Shown here: in pieces, positions 1-6,996 of the stretch
How the letters are laid out: each line of letters begins with the position of its first letter
Numbering within the stretch: the stretch's first letter is position 1
From: CALFMR01 sp035550595
GTDB lineage: Bacteria; Acidobacteriota; Vicinamibacteria; Vicinamibacterales; SCN-69-37
Direction of reading: 5' to 3'
Length of the DNA: 29,867 bases
NCBI GenBank assembly: GCA_035550595.1
Contig: DASZOV010000032.1
Location: 1 to 29,867, forward strand
Notes under the pieces: model-generated
The model's database searches: none
Told to the model about the DNA's origin: nothing
The model's input: the letters and a program-made list of their open reading frames with translations, nothing else
Translations under genes and position numbers: made by a program

Positions 1-1
1 C

Positions 2-1192
2 GAGATCGGCGGCGTCACGGCGTCGATCCAGACGAGCGGCTTCGACAACCAGAAGCAGATCCAGGTGCAGGTGAGCGGACCGGACATCGCCACGCTCAAC
101 ACGCTCGCCGATCAGGTGTTGACGATGGTGCGGCAGGTGCCGGGCGCCGTCGACGTGGGCCTGTCGACGCGCGGTCAGAAGCCGGAGCTCGACGTCCGCG
201 TCGATCGCGCGCTCGCGGGCACGCTCGGCGTGCGCGTCGCCGACGTCGCGCAGTCGCTGCGACCGGCCTTCGCGGGCGTCGACGCGGGCGACTGGGTCGA
301 TCCGTCCGGCAAGACGCGCGACGTGACCGTCCGCCTCGCGCCTCAGGATCGCGAGCACTTCACGGACCTCGCGTCACTGCCGCTCCTGGTCCAGGGCCCC
401 GATGGCCGGCCGGCGACACTGCCGCTCGGCCAGGTCGCGACCATCCGACGCACACTCGGTCCGGCACGCATCGATCACCTCGACCGCGAGCGCGTCATCT
501 CTGTCCAGGCCAACACCGAGGGACGGCCGCTCTCGGAAGTCGTCGGCGACATCGACGCGCGGCTGCACGAGCTCAAGCTGCCACCCGGCTACGGCGTCAC
601 GCAGGGCGGACAGACCGAGGATCAGCGCGAAGTGTTCACGCGCATTCTCGTCGCGCTCGGCGTGGCCGTCGTGCTGATGTACTTCGTGCTGGTCGTGCAG
701 TTCGGATCGTTCCTCGATCCGCTGGCCATCATGCTGTCGCTGCCGCTCTCGCTCATCGGCGTGGTCGGCGCGCTGATGCTGACGGGCGACACGCTGAACA
801 TCATGAGCCTCATCGGCGTGATCCTCTTGATGGGCATCGTCGCGAAGAACGCGATCCTGCTCATCGACTTCGCGAAGTGGTCGGAGGAGAAGGGCATGCC
901 GCGCCGCGCGGCGATCATCGAGGCCGGCCGCGCGAGACTGCGGCCCATCCTGATGACGACCTTCGCGCTCATCGCGGGCATGATTCCGGTCGCGCTCGGC
1001 CACGGCGAAGGCGCGGACTTCCGTGCGCCGCTCGGACGCGCGGTCATCGGCGGCGTCCTCACGTCGACGCTCCTGACGCTCGTCGTCATCCCGACGTTCT
1101 ACGACATCCTGTCGGATTGGCGCGACGCCACGCGGCGCTTCTTCGGCCGGAAGCAATCCAGCCCTCGCGAGACGGTCCGGCTGGCGTCGTAA
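2..1192 (+). CDS. RND efflux transporter (HAE1/AcrB-like), C-terminal part, 5' truncated by window edge
   Basis: Inner-membrane pump subunit of a tripartite proton-driven efflux system, exporting drugs or other hydrophobic compounds. The frame is open from base 2, so the gene begins outside the window. About 396 residues are visible, against roughly 1,030-1,050 for the family. The first ~190 visible residues are the second periplasmic porter/docking region. The rest is the C-terminal membrane bundle, with helices around the segments VALGVAVVLMYFVLVV and LMGIVAKNAILLIDFA. The KNAILLIDFA and RARLRPILMTT blocks are hallmarks of the HAE1 branch. The protein ends with a short basic cytoplasmic tail. 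Substrate cannot be told from this part. The adaptor and outer-membrane partners would be expected upstream. No gene follows it in the same operon. Confidence 0.95.
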   Translation, partial: EIGGVTASIQTSGFDNQKQIQVQVSGPDIATLNTLADQVLTMVRQVPGAVDVGLSTRGQKPELDVRVDRALAGTLGVRVADVAQSLRPAFAGVDAGDWVDPSGKTRDVTVRLAPQDREHFTDLASLPLLVQGPDGRPATLPLGQVATIRRTLGPARIDHLDRERVISVQANTEGRPLSEVVGDIDARLHELKLPPGYGVTQGGQTEDQREVFTRILVALGVAVVLMYFVLVVQFGSFLDPLAIMLSLPLSLIGVVGALMLTGDTLNIMSLIGVILLMGIVAKNAILLIDFAKWSEEKGMPRRAAIIEAGRARLRPILMTTFALIAGMIPVALGHGEGADFRAPLGRAVIGGVLTSTLLTLVVIPTFYDILSDWRDATRRFFGRKQSSPRETVRLAS

Positions 1193-1206
1193 AGCGATCG
1201 CGACCG

Positions 1207-1226
1207 CGGCCCTGGGCCGGCCTATT
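1207..1226 (+). terminator. Weak hairpin downstream of the RND gene
   Basis: A short GC inverted repeat (CGGCC-CTG-GGCCG) lies about 15 nt after the RND stop and is followed by CCTATTT, a poor T-tract. It could be a weak intrinsic terminator, but GC-rich inverted repeats of this size arise easily by chance in this genome. Confidence 0.25.
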
Positions 1227-1238
1227 TGCGAACAACGC

Positions 1239-1264
1239 GGGCCGGCACGGGGGCCGGCCCCTAC
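1239..1264 (-). repeat. 26-nt hairpin repeat, family 1, copy 1 (inverted)
   Basis: Read on the minus strand this is GTAG, an 8-bp stem arm GGGCCGGC, loop CCCCGT, and the arm GCCGGCCC. It is the exact reverse complement of positions 1848-1873. The two copies enclose the small gene at 1399-1851. Confidence 0.85.
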
Positions 1265-1301
1265 AGTGACGTACCCGTACGGGCGGGCCCGTGCCGCCGT
1301 G

Positions 1302-1327
1302 GTAGGGGCGGCCCCCCGTGGCCGCCC
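1302..1327 (+). repeat. 26-nt hairpin repeat, family 1, copy 2 (variant stem)
   Basis: It has the same layout as the other two copies: GTAG, stem, loop CCCCGT, stem. The arms are GGGCGGCC and GGCCGCCC instead of GGGCCGGC and GCCGGCCC. Two positions differ in each arm and the changes compensate, so the stem stays fully paired. It lies about 70 nt upstream of the start of the gene at 1399. Confidence 0.8.
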
Positions 1328-1398
1328 GGGACGTTCGCGGCATCGCGCGGACGGCCCGTGTCGGTCATACTGCGGGTGCGCCCCCCTCGGAGGTCTGG

Positions 1399-1851
1399 AT
1401 GATCACGCACGCTCTCGTCCCGGTGCTGTTCGCGCTCGCGCTCGGCCAACCGGCAACCACCACGCCGCAGAACGCGGCCAACCCGTTCGCGTCCGTCAAG
1501 GCGTTGTCGTGCACGTTCCCGACCTATGCCGCGGCCGAGTGGGCCGCGCCGCCGTCGGTGAAGACGAGCCAGCAGCAGGACTTCACGTTCCGCATCGATG
1601 CGATCAACGTGAAGAAGCGGAACGCGCAGATCGTCGGCGCCTCGGGCACCAACCTCGCGACCGCCGTCCTGACGCCGACCGGACTGAACGTGATCGAGCA
1701 GACGCCCATCGGCAACTTCACGCTGACGACGGTGTTCACGGCTGGTGGCAAGGACGGCGCGTACCTGGCCGTTCACTCTCGTCATCTGGGCGACGTCAAC
1801 AATCCGCCGAGCGTGTCGCAGAGCTACGGGTCCTGCACGATCCCGAAGTAG
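1399..1851 (+). CDS. Small secreted protein of unknown function
   Basis: Not recognised as a named family. The ATG at 1399 is chosen because GGAGG lies at 1389-1393, 5 nt upstream; an in-frame ATG at 1318 has no such site. The product is 150 aa. The N-terminus (MITHALVPVLFALALG) looks like a signal peptide, so the mature protein of about 130 aa is probably exported. The rest is rich in T, V, N and alternating hydrophobic residues, which suggests a beta-rich fold. Two cysteines, one shortly after the signal (ALSC) and one near the C-terminus (YGSC), could form a disulfide. The gene stands alone between repeats: inverted copies of a 26-nt hairpin sit on both sides, and the TAG stop codon is itself part of the downstream copy. 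No functional inference is made. Confidence 0.75.
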   Translation: MITHALVPVLFALALGQPATTTPQNAANPFASVKALSCTFPTYAAAEWAAPPSVKTSQQQDFTFRIDAINVKKRNAQIVGASGTNLATAVLTPTGLNVIEQTPIGNFTLTTVFTAGGKDGAYLAVHSRHLGDVNNPPSVSQSYGSCTIPK

Positions 1852-1873
1852 GGGCCGGCCCCCGTGCCGGCCC
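1848..1873 (+). repeat. 26-nt hairpin repeat, family 1, copy 3
   Basis: GTAG, arm GGGCCGGC, loop CCCCGT, arm GCCGGCCC. It overlaps the last codon and stop codon (TAG at 1849-1851) of the small secreted protein gene and is an exact inverted copy of 1239-1264. As RNA it would form a strong hairpin at the 3' end of that transcript. Confidence 0.85.
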
Positions 1874-1880
1874 GTCCGGT

Positions 1881-1909
1881 TCTCCCTGGGCCTTCAGGCC
1901 CAGGGGAGA
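1881..1909. repeat. Palindromic repeat, family 2, copy 1; possible bidirectional terminator
   Basis: The arms CCCTGGGCC and GGCCCAGGG enclose TTCA (1884-1905). The stem extends outwards with TCT/AGA and one bulged G. It lies between two convergent genes (stops at 1851 + and 1931 -), where a bidirectional terminator would be expected, but there is no T-tract. The 22-nt core is identical at 9697-9718, inside a coding region, so it is primarily a dispersed repeat. Confidence 0.6.
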
Positions 1910-1930
1910 AGCGGCGCGTGCCAGTCAGCG

Positions 1931-4330
1931 TCAGCCGACGCTGACCGCCATCATCGTGATGTCGTCGAAGAGATCGCGGCCCGCGCGGAAGTCGGTGACC
2001 GCGCGCTCGACCATCGCCAGCAGGTCATCGTCGGGCCCGCAGGCCGTGAGCACGGCCTCGAGCCGGCTCGCGCCGAACATGTCGTCGTTCGGGCCTTCCG
2101 CTTCGACGCAGCCATCCGTATAGAAGAAGAGCCGATCACCGGCCTGGAGATCGACACGCGCTTCGGTGTAGCCGTGTCCCGCGAGGAGGCCAATCGGCAG
2201 CCCCGATGACGGCATGCGATCGAGACCACCGCGAGCACGCACGACGAACTGTGGATGGTGGCCGGCATTGACGTAACGCAGGCTGCGGCTCCGCGGATCG
2301 AAGATCGCGACGAACAGCGTCGCATACACCGGCACGGGCGTGCTGGCTTCGATCTCGACGTCCAGTTCACCCGCGATCGCGGCCAGATCCTGTCCGAGCG
2401 CGAGCCGCGTGCGCAGCGACGCCTGTACGTTCGCCATGAGCAGCGCCGCGCCCACGCCCTTGCCCGAGACGTCGCCGACGAGCAGCGCGACCTGTCCGTC
2501 GGCGATCGGAAAGTAGTTGAAGAAGTCGCCACCGACTTCACGCGCCGGGACCGACACGCCCTTCACTTCGGCGAGCCCGAGCTTCAGCGGCCCCTGCGGC
2601 AGCATGTCGTGTTGAATCTGCCGGCCGAGCTCGAGCTCGCGCTTCAACCGTTCCTGCCCGACGGCCTCGCGCTGGTGCTCTTCGACGTCGGCCGCCATCT
2701 GGTTGAACGCCTCGGCGAGCCGGCCGACTTCGTCGCGCGATCGGACGGGCACGCGCGCGCGGTAATCGCCCGCCGCGATGCGACGGACGCCGTCGCTCAA
2801 GAGCAGCAGGTTGCGCGTCAGTCGCGTGGCCAGCGGCACGATCCCGACGAGCGCGAGCGCGATGAATCCCAGGCCGAACCCGACGTTGCGCGCGGTCGTC
2901 CGCCGCAGATCGGACAGCGAGTCGCCGACCGGACGCGCGATGCCGAACGTGAGGCCGGACCCGGTGGGATCCGCCGTCGTGACGACAATCCAGTCCGGCA
3001 GCACCGTGGTACCCGGCTTGATGGACGGCTTCGCCACGCCAAGCGCCTCGATGCGCGCGCGGTCCGCGTCGTTCGGCGTGTACAGGTGTCCATCCGTCGC
3101 GACCGCGAACGGCACCTCGCCGCGGTCGCGGCGCGTCGTCGCGAAGACCGTGCTGAGCAGGTTCTGCAGATTGATCTCGGCGTTGACCTGGTGCAAGACC
3201 TGGCCGTTGCGCTCGAGCGTGACGTCGAGATGATTGCCGGAGAACGCGGTGCGCCGCTCCGTCGGCGCCGAGGCCGAAGCCGAGGCCGGCGTCGTCGCTG
3301 CGCTCGATGCGCTGGTCGTGCTCGGCGCGGCAGCAGATGTCTGCGCCGCGGCGCTTGCCATCTGCTGCCGCGCCTGGGCGGCAACCTCGCGCGCCTTCTC
3401 ACCCGCGGCGCGCTGCGCGTCCATCACTTTGCGCTGCGCCTCGGCCGCGCCGAGGCGAATGCCCATCGCGACGCCGAACATTTGCTGATTGACCTGCGAC
3501 GCGATGCGCTGCCGCTCCTCGGGCGACATGCGCTCCCATTCTTCCTGCGTCGCGTAGTGCTGCATGATCGCGCGCCGGATCGGCGTCATGTCGATCGTGA
3601 TGCGACCGTCGCTGCTCGGCTCCGCGCCGCCACTGGGCGGCGTCGGTGCGCCTGATGGCGGCGGGCCTCCGCGCCTGGACGCGAACGCGTTGTTGTCGCC
3701 GAACGAGCGGCCGCCGCCGCGCCGCGGGCCGTTCCCGCGATCGGCCGAGCCAGGCGCTTCCGCATCGGGCCCACCGGCGCGAGGTGGACCGTTCGGTCCC
3801 GCCGACGCGCTCGCCATCTCCGGACCGCCCGATCCTCCCTGCCCTCCGGATCGATCGGGTGCGCCGTTGTCGCCGCGCCGGCCTCGTCCGCGCTCACCAG
3901 GCGGGCCGAAGCCGCGCATGTTGTGCAGCTCGACGTTGTTGAGCAGCATCGCGACATCGCCGAGCGCGTCGGCAACTTGATCCTGCGTCTGCACACCGGC
4001 CAGCGCGGCCGTGGACCCCGGCGACGCGGCCGTCGTCGAGGCGCCGCGGGCCCGTGACGCTGCCGCCGATGTCGAGACCACTCGCGTCGACGACGAAGCC
4101 GCCGCCGGCGTGGCGTTCCCCATCTCGGCGAGCTGGGCCATCCGATCGCTCAACTGCGCGGTGACGAGCTGCATGCGCTGCGTGAGCTCGCCGGCGAGCA
4201 ACTCCGACTCGCGTCCGGCCGCTTCGCGCATCGCGCGGACGTTGTTCGTGTACGCGTAGAAGGTGACCGCGCCGAGTGGCACGACCGACAGCAGGAAGAA
4301 CGCGAGGATCAGCCGAAGACGGACGTTCAT
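1931..4330 (-). CDS. Membrane sensor PP2C-type serine phosphatase (SpoIIE/RsbU family) with HAMP domain
   Basis: A 799-aa regulatory phosphatase that probably dephosphorylates an anti-sigma-factor antagonist (STAS protein) in a partner-switching pathway; the partner is not in the window. An N-terminal membrane helix (residues ~6-26) is followed by a large extracytoplasmic region (~30-480). Within it, ~75-365 is low-complexity Ser/Ala/Gly/Pro-rich sequence broken by a helical charged stretch (~245-325). A folded part at ~365-475 may be a sensor. A second helix (~482-502), HAMP (~503-555) and a coiled-coil linker lead to the phosphatase domain (~585-799). Metal-binding motifs are present: GGDFF (Asp602), GDVSGKG (Asp620), YTDG (Asp739) and DDIT (Asp789/790). 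Its ATG overlaps the stop of the exonuclease gene by 4 nt, making it the last gene of the run. The size and low complexity of the sensory region are unusual. Confidence 0.92.
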   Translation of the reverse strand: MNVRLRLILAFFLLSVVPLGAVTFYAYTNNVRAMREAAGRESELLAGELTQRMQLVTAQLSDRMAQLAEMGNATPAAASSSTRVVSTSAAASRARGASTTAASPGSTAALAGVQTQDQVADALGDVAMLLNNVELHNMRGFGPPGERGRGRRGDNGAPDRSGGQGGSGGPEMASASAGPNGPPRAGGPDAEAPGSADRGNGPRRGGGRSFGDNNAFASRRGGPPPSGAPTPPSGGAEPSSDGRITIDMTPIRRAIMQHYATQEEWERMSPEERQRIASQVNQQMFGVAMGIRLGAAEAQRKVMDAQRAAGEKAREVAAQARQQMASAAAQTSAAAPSTTSASSAATTPASASASAPTERRTAFSGNHLDVTLERNGQVLHQVNAEINLQNLLSTVFATTRRDRGEVPFAVATDGHLYTPNDADRARIEALGVAKPSIKPGTTVLPDWIVVTTADPTGSGLTFGIARPVGDSLSDLRRTTARNVGFGLGFIALALVGIVPLATRLTRNLLLLSDGVRRIAAGDYRARVPVRSRDEVGRLAEAFNQMAADVEEHQREAVGQERLKRELELGRQIQHDMLPQGPLKLGLAEVKGVSVPAREVGGDFFNYFPIADGQVALLVGDVSGKGVGAALLMANVQASLRTRLALGQDLAAIAGELDVEIEASTPVPVYATLFVAIFDPRSRSLRYVNAGHHPQFVVRARGGLDRMPSSGLPIGLLAGHGYTEARVDLQAGDRLFFYTDGCVEAEGPNDDMFGASRLEAVLTACGPDDDLLAMVERAVTDFRAGRDLFDDITMMAVSVG

Positions 4331-5106
4331 GGCTGTGGCGTCGGAGCCGCCCCTGATGCTGTCTCGAATGTTGCCACGACCGGGGCGTGATCGCTCGTCC
4401 CGAATTCACGCCGCGACACGGCGGTTCGTGCGCGCGCCGCCAGCCCCTCCCCGGCGAGCAGATAGTCGATGCGCCAGCCGATGTTGCGCTGCCGCAGTTG
4501 CCGCCAGGGCGGCCACCAGGTGAAGAGCGCGTCGTTGTCGGGATCGAGCGCGCGGCCGACGTCGGTCAGGCCCGTCGCGAGCAGCTCGGCGAAGAGCGTT
4601 CGCTCGTCGGGCCGCGTCCCGATCTGATTGGCCTTGCGCTCCTTCGGATGCACGTCCCGCTCCTCCCTGGCGACGTTCAGGTCCCCACAGATCAACAACG
4701 TCCGTCCGGCGCGCGTCGTTTCAGCCGACCACGCGGCGAGCGCCGTAAGGAATCGCGTCTTGGCCTCGTAGTCCTTGCCGCCATTCGGCACGTACACCGA
4801 GGCGACGACGCATGAATCCAGGTCCGCGACGACGATCCGCTGTTCGTGATCGAAGGCCGGATGCGTGAACGCCGGACGAGTCGTGAAAAAACTGTGACGG
4901 ATGAGCAGCGCGACGCCCGAGTAGCCGGTCGCGCCGTGCCAGTAGCACCAGTAGCCGCCGGCCGCGACGACGAGCTCGGGCACCTTGTCGGAGGCCGCCT
5001 TGATCTCCTGCAGACAGACGACGTCCGGCTGCTCGTCGTCGAGCAGACGCGCGAGCTCGGTCTGCCGCGCGCGGATGCCGTTGACGTTCCAGGTGACGAC
5101 TTTCAC
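4327..5106 (-). CDS. xthA: Exodeoxyribonuclease III / AP endonuclease
   Basis: A 259-aa Mg-dependent DNA repair enzyme of the exonuclease III/APE1 (endonuclease/exonuclease/phosphatase) family. It cleaves at abasic sites and removes 3' blocking groups in base excision repair. All landmarks are visible: WNVNGIRA (Asn7), LQEIKA (Glu34), GYSGVALLIR, VYVPNG (Tyr105), GDLNVA (Asp142, Asn144), the WWPPWRQ..RNIGWRIDYLL block, and the terminal SDHAPV (Asp239, His240). The length is normal for the XthA branch. The start is a GTG at 5106 that shares GTGA with the stop of the upstream aminotransferase gene, and its own stop overlaps the ATG of the phosphatase gene by 4 nt, so translation of the three genes is probably coupled. 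Confidence 0.96.
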   Translation of the reverse strand: MKVVTWNVNGIRARQTELARLLDDEQPDVVCLQEIKAASDKVPELVVAAGGYWCYWHGATGYSGVALLIRHSFFTTRPAFTHPAFDHEQRIVVADLDSCVVASVYVPNGGKDYEAKTRFLTALAAWSAETTRAGRTLLICGDLNVAREERDVHPKERKANQIGTRPDERTLFAELLATGLTDVGRALDPDNDALFTWWPPWRQLRQRNIGWRIDYLLAGEGLAARARTAVSRREFGTSDHAPVVATFETASGAAPTPQP

Positions 5107-6296
5107 GCCGGCACCAGCGCGCGCAGGCCCGCGGCCAGCCGCGCGATCCCTTCACCCACCGACGCGCGATCGAGCGCGCCGTACGAGATGCGCAGCGAGC
5201 ACGTCTGTTCGTCGCCGAACGCGCTGCCGGGCATGGCCGCGACGCGATGCTCGCGGATGAGGCGCTCGACGAGCGCGATCGGCGTCATCGTCGAGGGCAC
5301 GCGCAGGAAGTAGTAGAACGCGCCGCCGGCCGGCGGCACCTCACACGGCACGCGCGAATCGGACAGGGCATCGAAGACGAGCCGGCGCACGCCCGCGAGC
5401 GACTCGAGCTGCGCGGCCGCGTACTCACGGCCGACGCCGAGCGCGGTCACTGCCGCGTACTGCGAGACGGCCGGCGCGCAGATGAGCAGCGTGTCCTGAA
5501 TCTTGTTGATCGCGCTCCACAGTGTTTCGGGCGCCACCATGTAGCCCACGCGCCAACTCGCCATGCCGTACGCCTTCGAGAGCGAATACAGCGAGATCGT
5601 GTGCGCGCCCGCGTCGGGCAGCGACCCGGGAGAAAAGCGCGGCGCATCGTCGTACACGAAGTACTCGTACGCCTCGTCGTGGATGTGGAAGATGCCGCGC
5701 TCGCGGCACAGCGCGTTCACGGCGGACAACGCGTCCTTCGAATAGACCGCGCCGGTCGGGTTGTTCGGCGATACGGTGACAACGGCCCGCGTCCGCGGCG
5801 TGATCGCCCGCGCGATCGCGTCGACGTCGATCTGATAGTCGTCCGACGTGGCCACCGTGACGGGCCGTGCGCCGGCGATGACGACAGCCATCTCGTGATT
5901 GAAGTAGTACGGGACGAGCAGGATCACTTCGTCGCCGGGATCGGTGATGGCGAGCACCGCGTTCATGAACGCCAGGTTGCCGCCGGCCGTGACGACGACG
6001 CGGCTCGACGGGCGCACGATGATGCCGTTCTCGGCCGCAAGTTTCTGCTCGATGACATCGACGAGCGCGGGCAGTCCTTCGACGGGCCCGTAGCGATGAT
6101 CGGCAAGCGATCCGCCGAAGCGCTGCACGGCCTCAGCGACCTCGGGCGGCGGCGGATACGACACGATGCCCTGCCCCAACGAGATCGTGCCGGGCGTCTC
6201 GGTAATCCAGCGGCCCACGACGGGAATGACGGGCGTCTGCACGGCCGCGAGACGCCGCGATTCGCGCAACTGGGAGCCGCTCTCTACCGAAGGCAT
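5103..6296 (-). CDS. PLP-dependent class I/II aminotransferase
   Basis: A 397-aa fold-type I aminotransferase, transferring an amino group between an amino acid and a 2-oxo acid. Visible landmarks are LGQGIVSYPPPPE near the N-terminus, VVTAGGNLAF (cofactor phosphate contact), SPNNPTG (Asn179), HDEAYEYFVY (Asp207), SLSKAYGMASWRVGY with the Schiff-base Lys241, and CSLRISYG with the carboxylate-binding Arg369. The substrate cannot be assigned; such proteins are often annotated as aspartate/alanine/aromatic aminotransferases. ATG 6296 is used as start. A GTG at 6341, with AAGG just upstream and 7 nt from the preceding stop, would add 15 residues and cannot be excluded. It lies between the GNAT gene and xthA, with a 4-nt overlap to the latter. 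Confidence 0.93.
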   Translation of the reverse strand: MPSVESGSQLRESRRLAAVQTPVIPVVGRWITETPGTISLGQGIVSYPPPPEVAEAVQRFGGSLADHRYGPVEGLPALVDVIEQKLAAENGIIVRPSSRVVVTAGGNLAFMNAVLAITDPGDEVILLVPYYFNHEMAVVIAGARPVTVATSDDYQIDVDAIARAITPRTRAVVTVSPNNPTGAVYSKDALSAVNALCRERGIFHIHDEAYEYFVYDDAPRFSPGSLPDAGAHTISLYSLSKAYGMASWRVGYMVAPETLWSAINKIQDTLLICAPAVSQYAAVTALGVGREYAAAQLESLAGVRRLVFDALSDSRVPCEVPPAGGAFYYFLRVPSTMTPIALVERLIREHRVAAMPGSAFGDEQTCSLRISYGALDRASVGEGIARLAAGLRALVPA

Positions 6297-6348
6297 GTCG
6301 TTTTCGTGTCCTGTTTTGATGGCCTGCGGCCGCGTGGCCACGACCTTG

Positions 6349-6945
6349 TCACACGCGCGTGACCTGGCGCTGGCTGCGGTGCGCGTCGAGGACGAACGGA
6401 CCGAGCCGCTTGCTGAGGTACACCTTCGACTCGAGCGGATCGGGCGCCGGCTCGAGCTTGATCACGTTGAACTGCAGGCTGTCGAGCGTGCCGCGCATGT
6501 CGTAATAGCGGTTCTTGGTCTTGACGATGATCTCGGAGTAACCCTGCGACACCGCCCAGACTTCCTGCTTCTCGGTCAGCGCGCGGAAATGGCCCTGGCC
6601 GCGCCAGTCGAGCCGCGTCGCGCCCAGCCAGTTGTAGAGGATGCGCTGGCCGGAAAAGTCGACCGAGTCCTGGATCCGGCCGACGAGGTCGGCGAGCTTC
6701 GGGTCGATCTCCTCGGGCCGCAGCTCGTGCGACACCTTGTACGACACGGGCACGAACGTCGCCGCGTCGTCGGGCAGCGGCGCCTCGGCCATCAGGATTT
6801 GGTACTCGCGCCCATCGAGCCGCTGCATGATCTCGGCGGCCGTCTTGCGTTCGGGAAACTCGCTGAAATACTCCTCGATGTACGCGATTTCGAGCGCCCC
6901 CTGCTGCAGGGGGTACTCGCGAATCAGGTAGTTCGGCCCGTTCAT
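6349..6945 (-). CDS. GNAT-family N-acetyltransferase-like protein
   Basis: A 198-aa protein with the acyl-CoA-binding signature of GNAT acetyltransferases: motif A reads RLDWRGQGHFRALTEKQE (residues 111-128, with R115-G-Q-G118 as the pyrophosphate loop). It is followed by a beta strand EIIVKTKNR and a C-terminal FNVIKLE typical of the motif B region. The N-terminal ~95 residues are less typical and contain a PVSYKVSHELRPEE segment. The acceptor substrate is unknown. A GAGG lies about 10 nt before the ATG. The gene is 51 nt downstream of malQ and 52 nt upstream of the ATG of the next aminotransferase, so it is probably co-transcribed. The GNAT assignment rests on motif A alone. Confidence 0.8.
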   Translation of the reverse strand: MNGPNYLIREYPLQQGALEIAYIEEYFSEFPERKTAAEIMQRLDGREYQILMAEAPLPDDAATFVPVSYKVSHELRPEEIDPKLADLVGRIQDSVDFSGQRILYNWLGATRLDWRGQGHFRALTEKQEVWAVSQGYSEIIVKTKNRYYDMRGTLDSLQFNVIKLEPAPDPLESKVYLSKRLGPFVLDAHRSQRQVTRV

Positions 6946-6996
6946 GTGGATGTGTGCCTCGGTCGCCCCGGCCGTGCCGGATCCTCGACGACGCGA

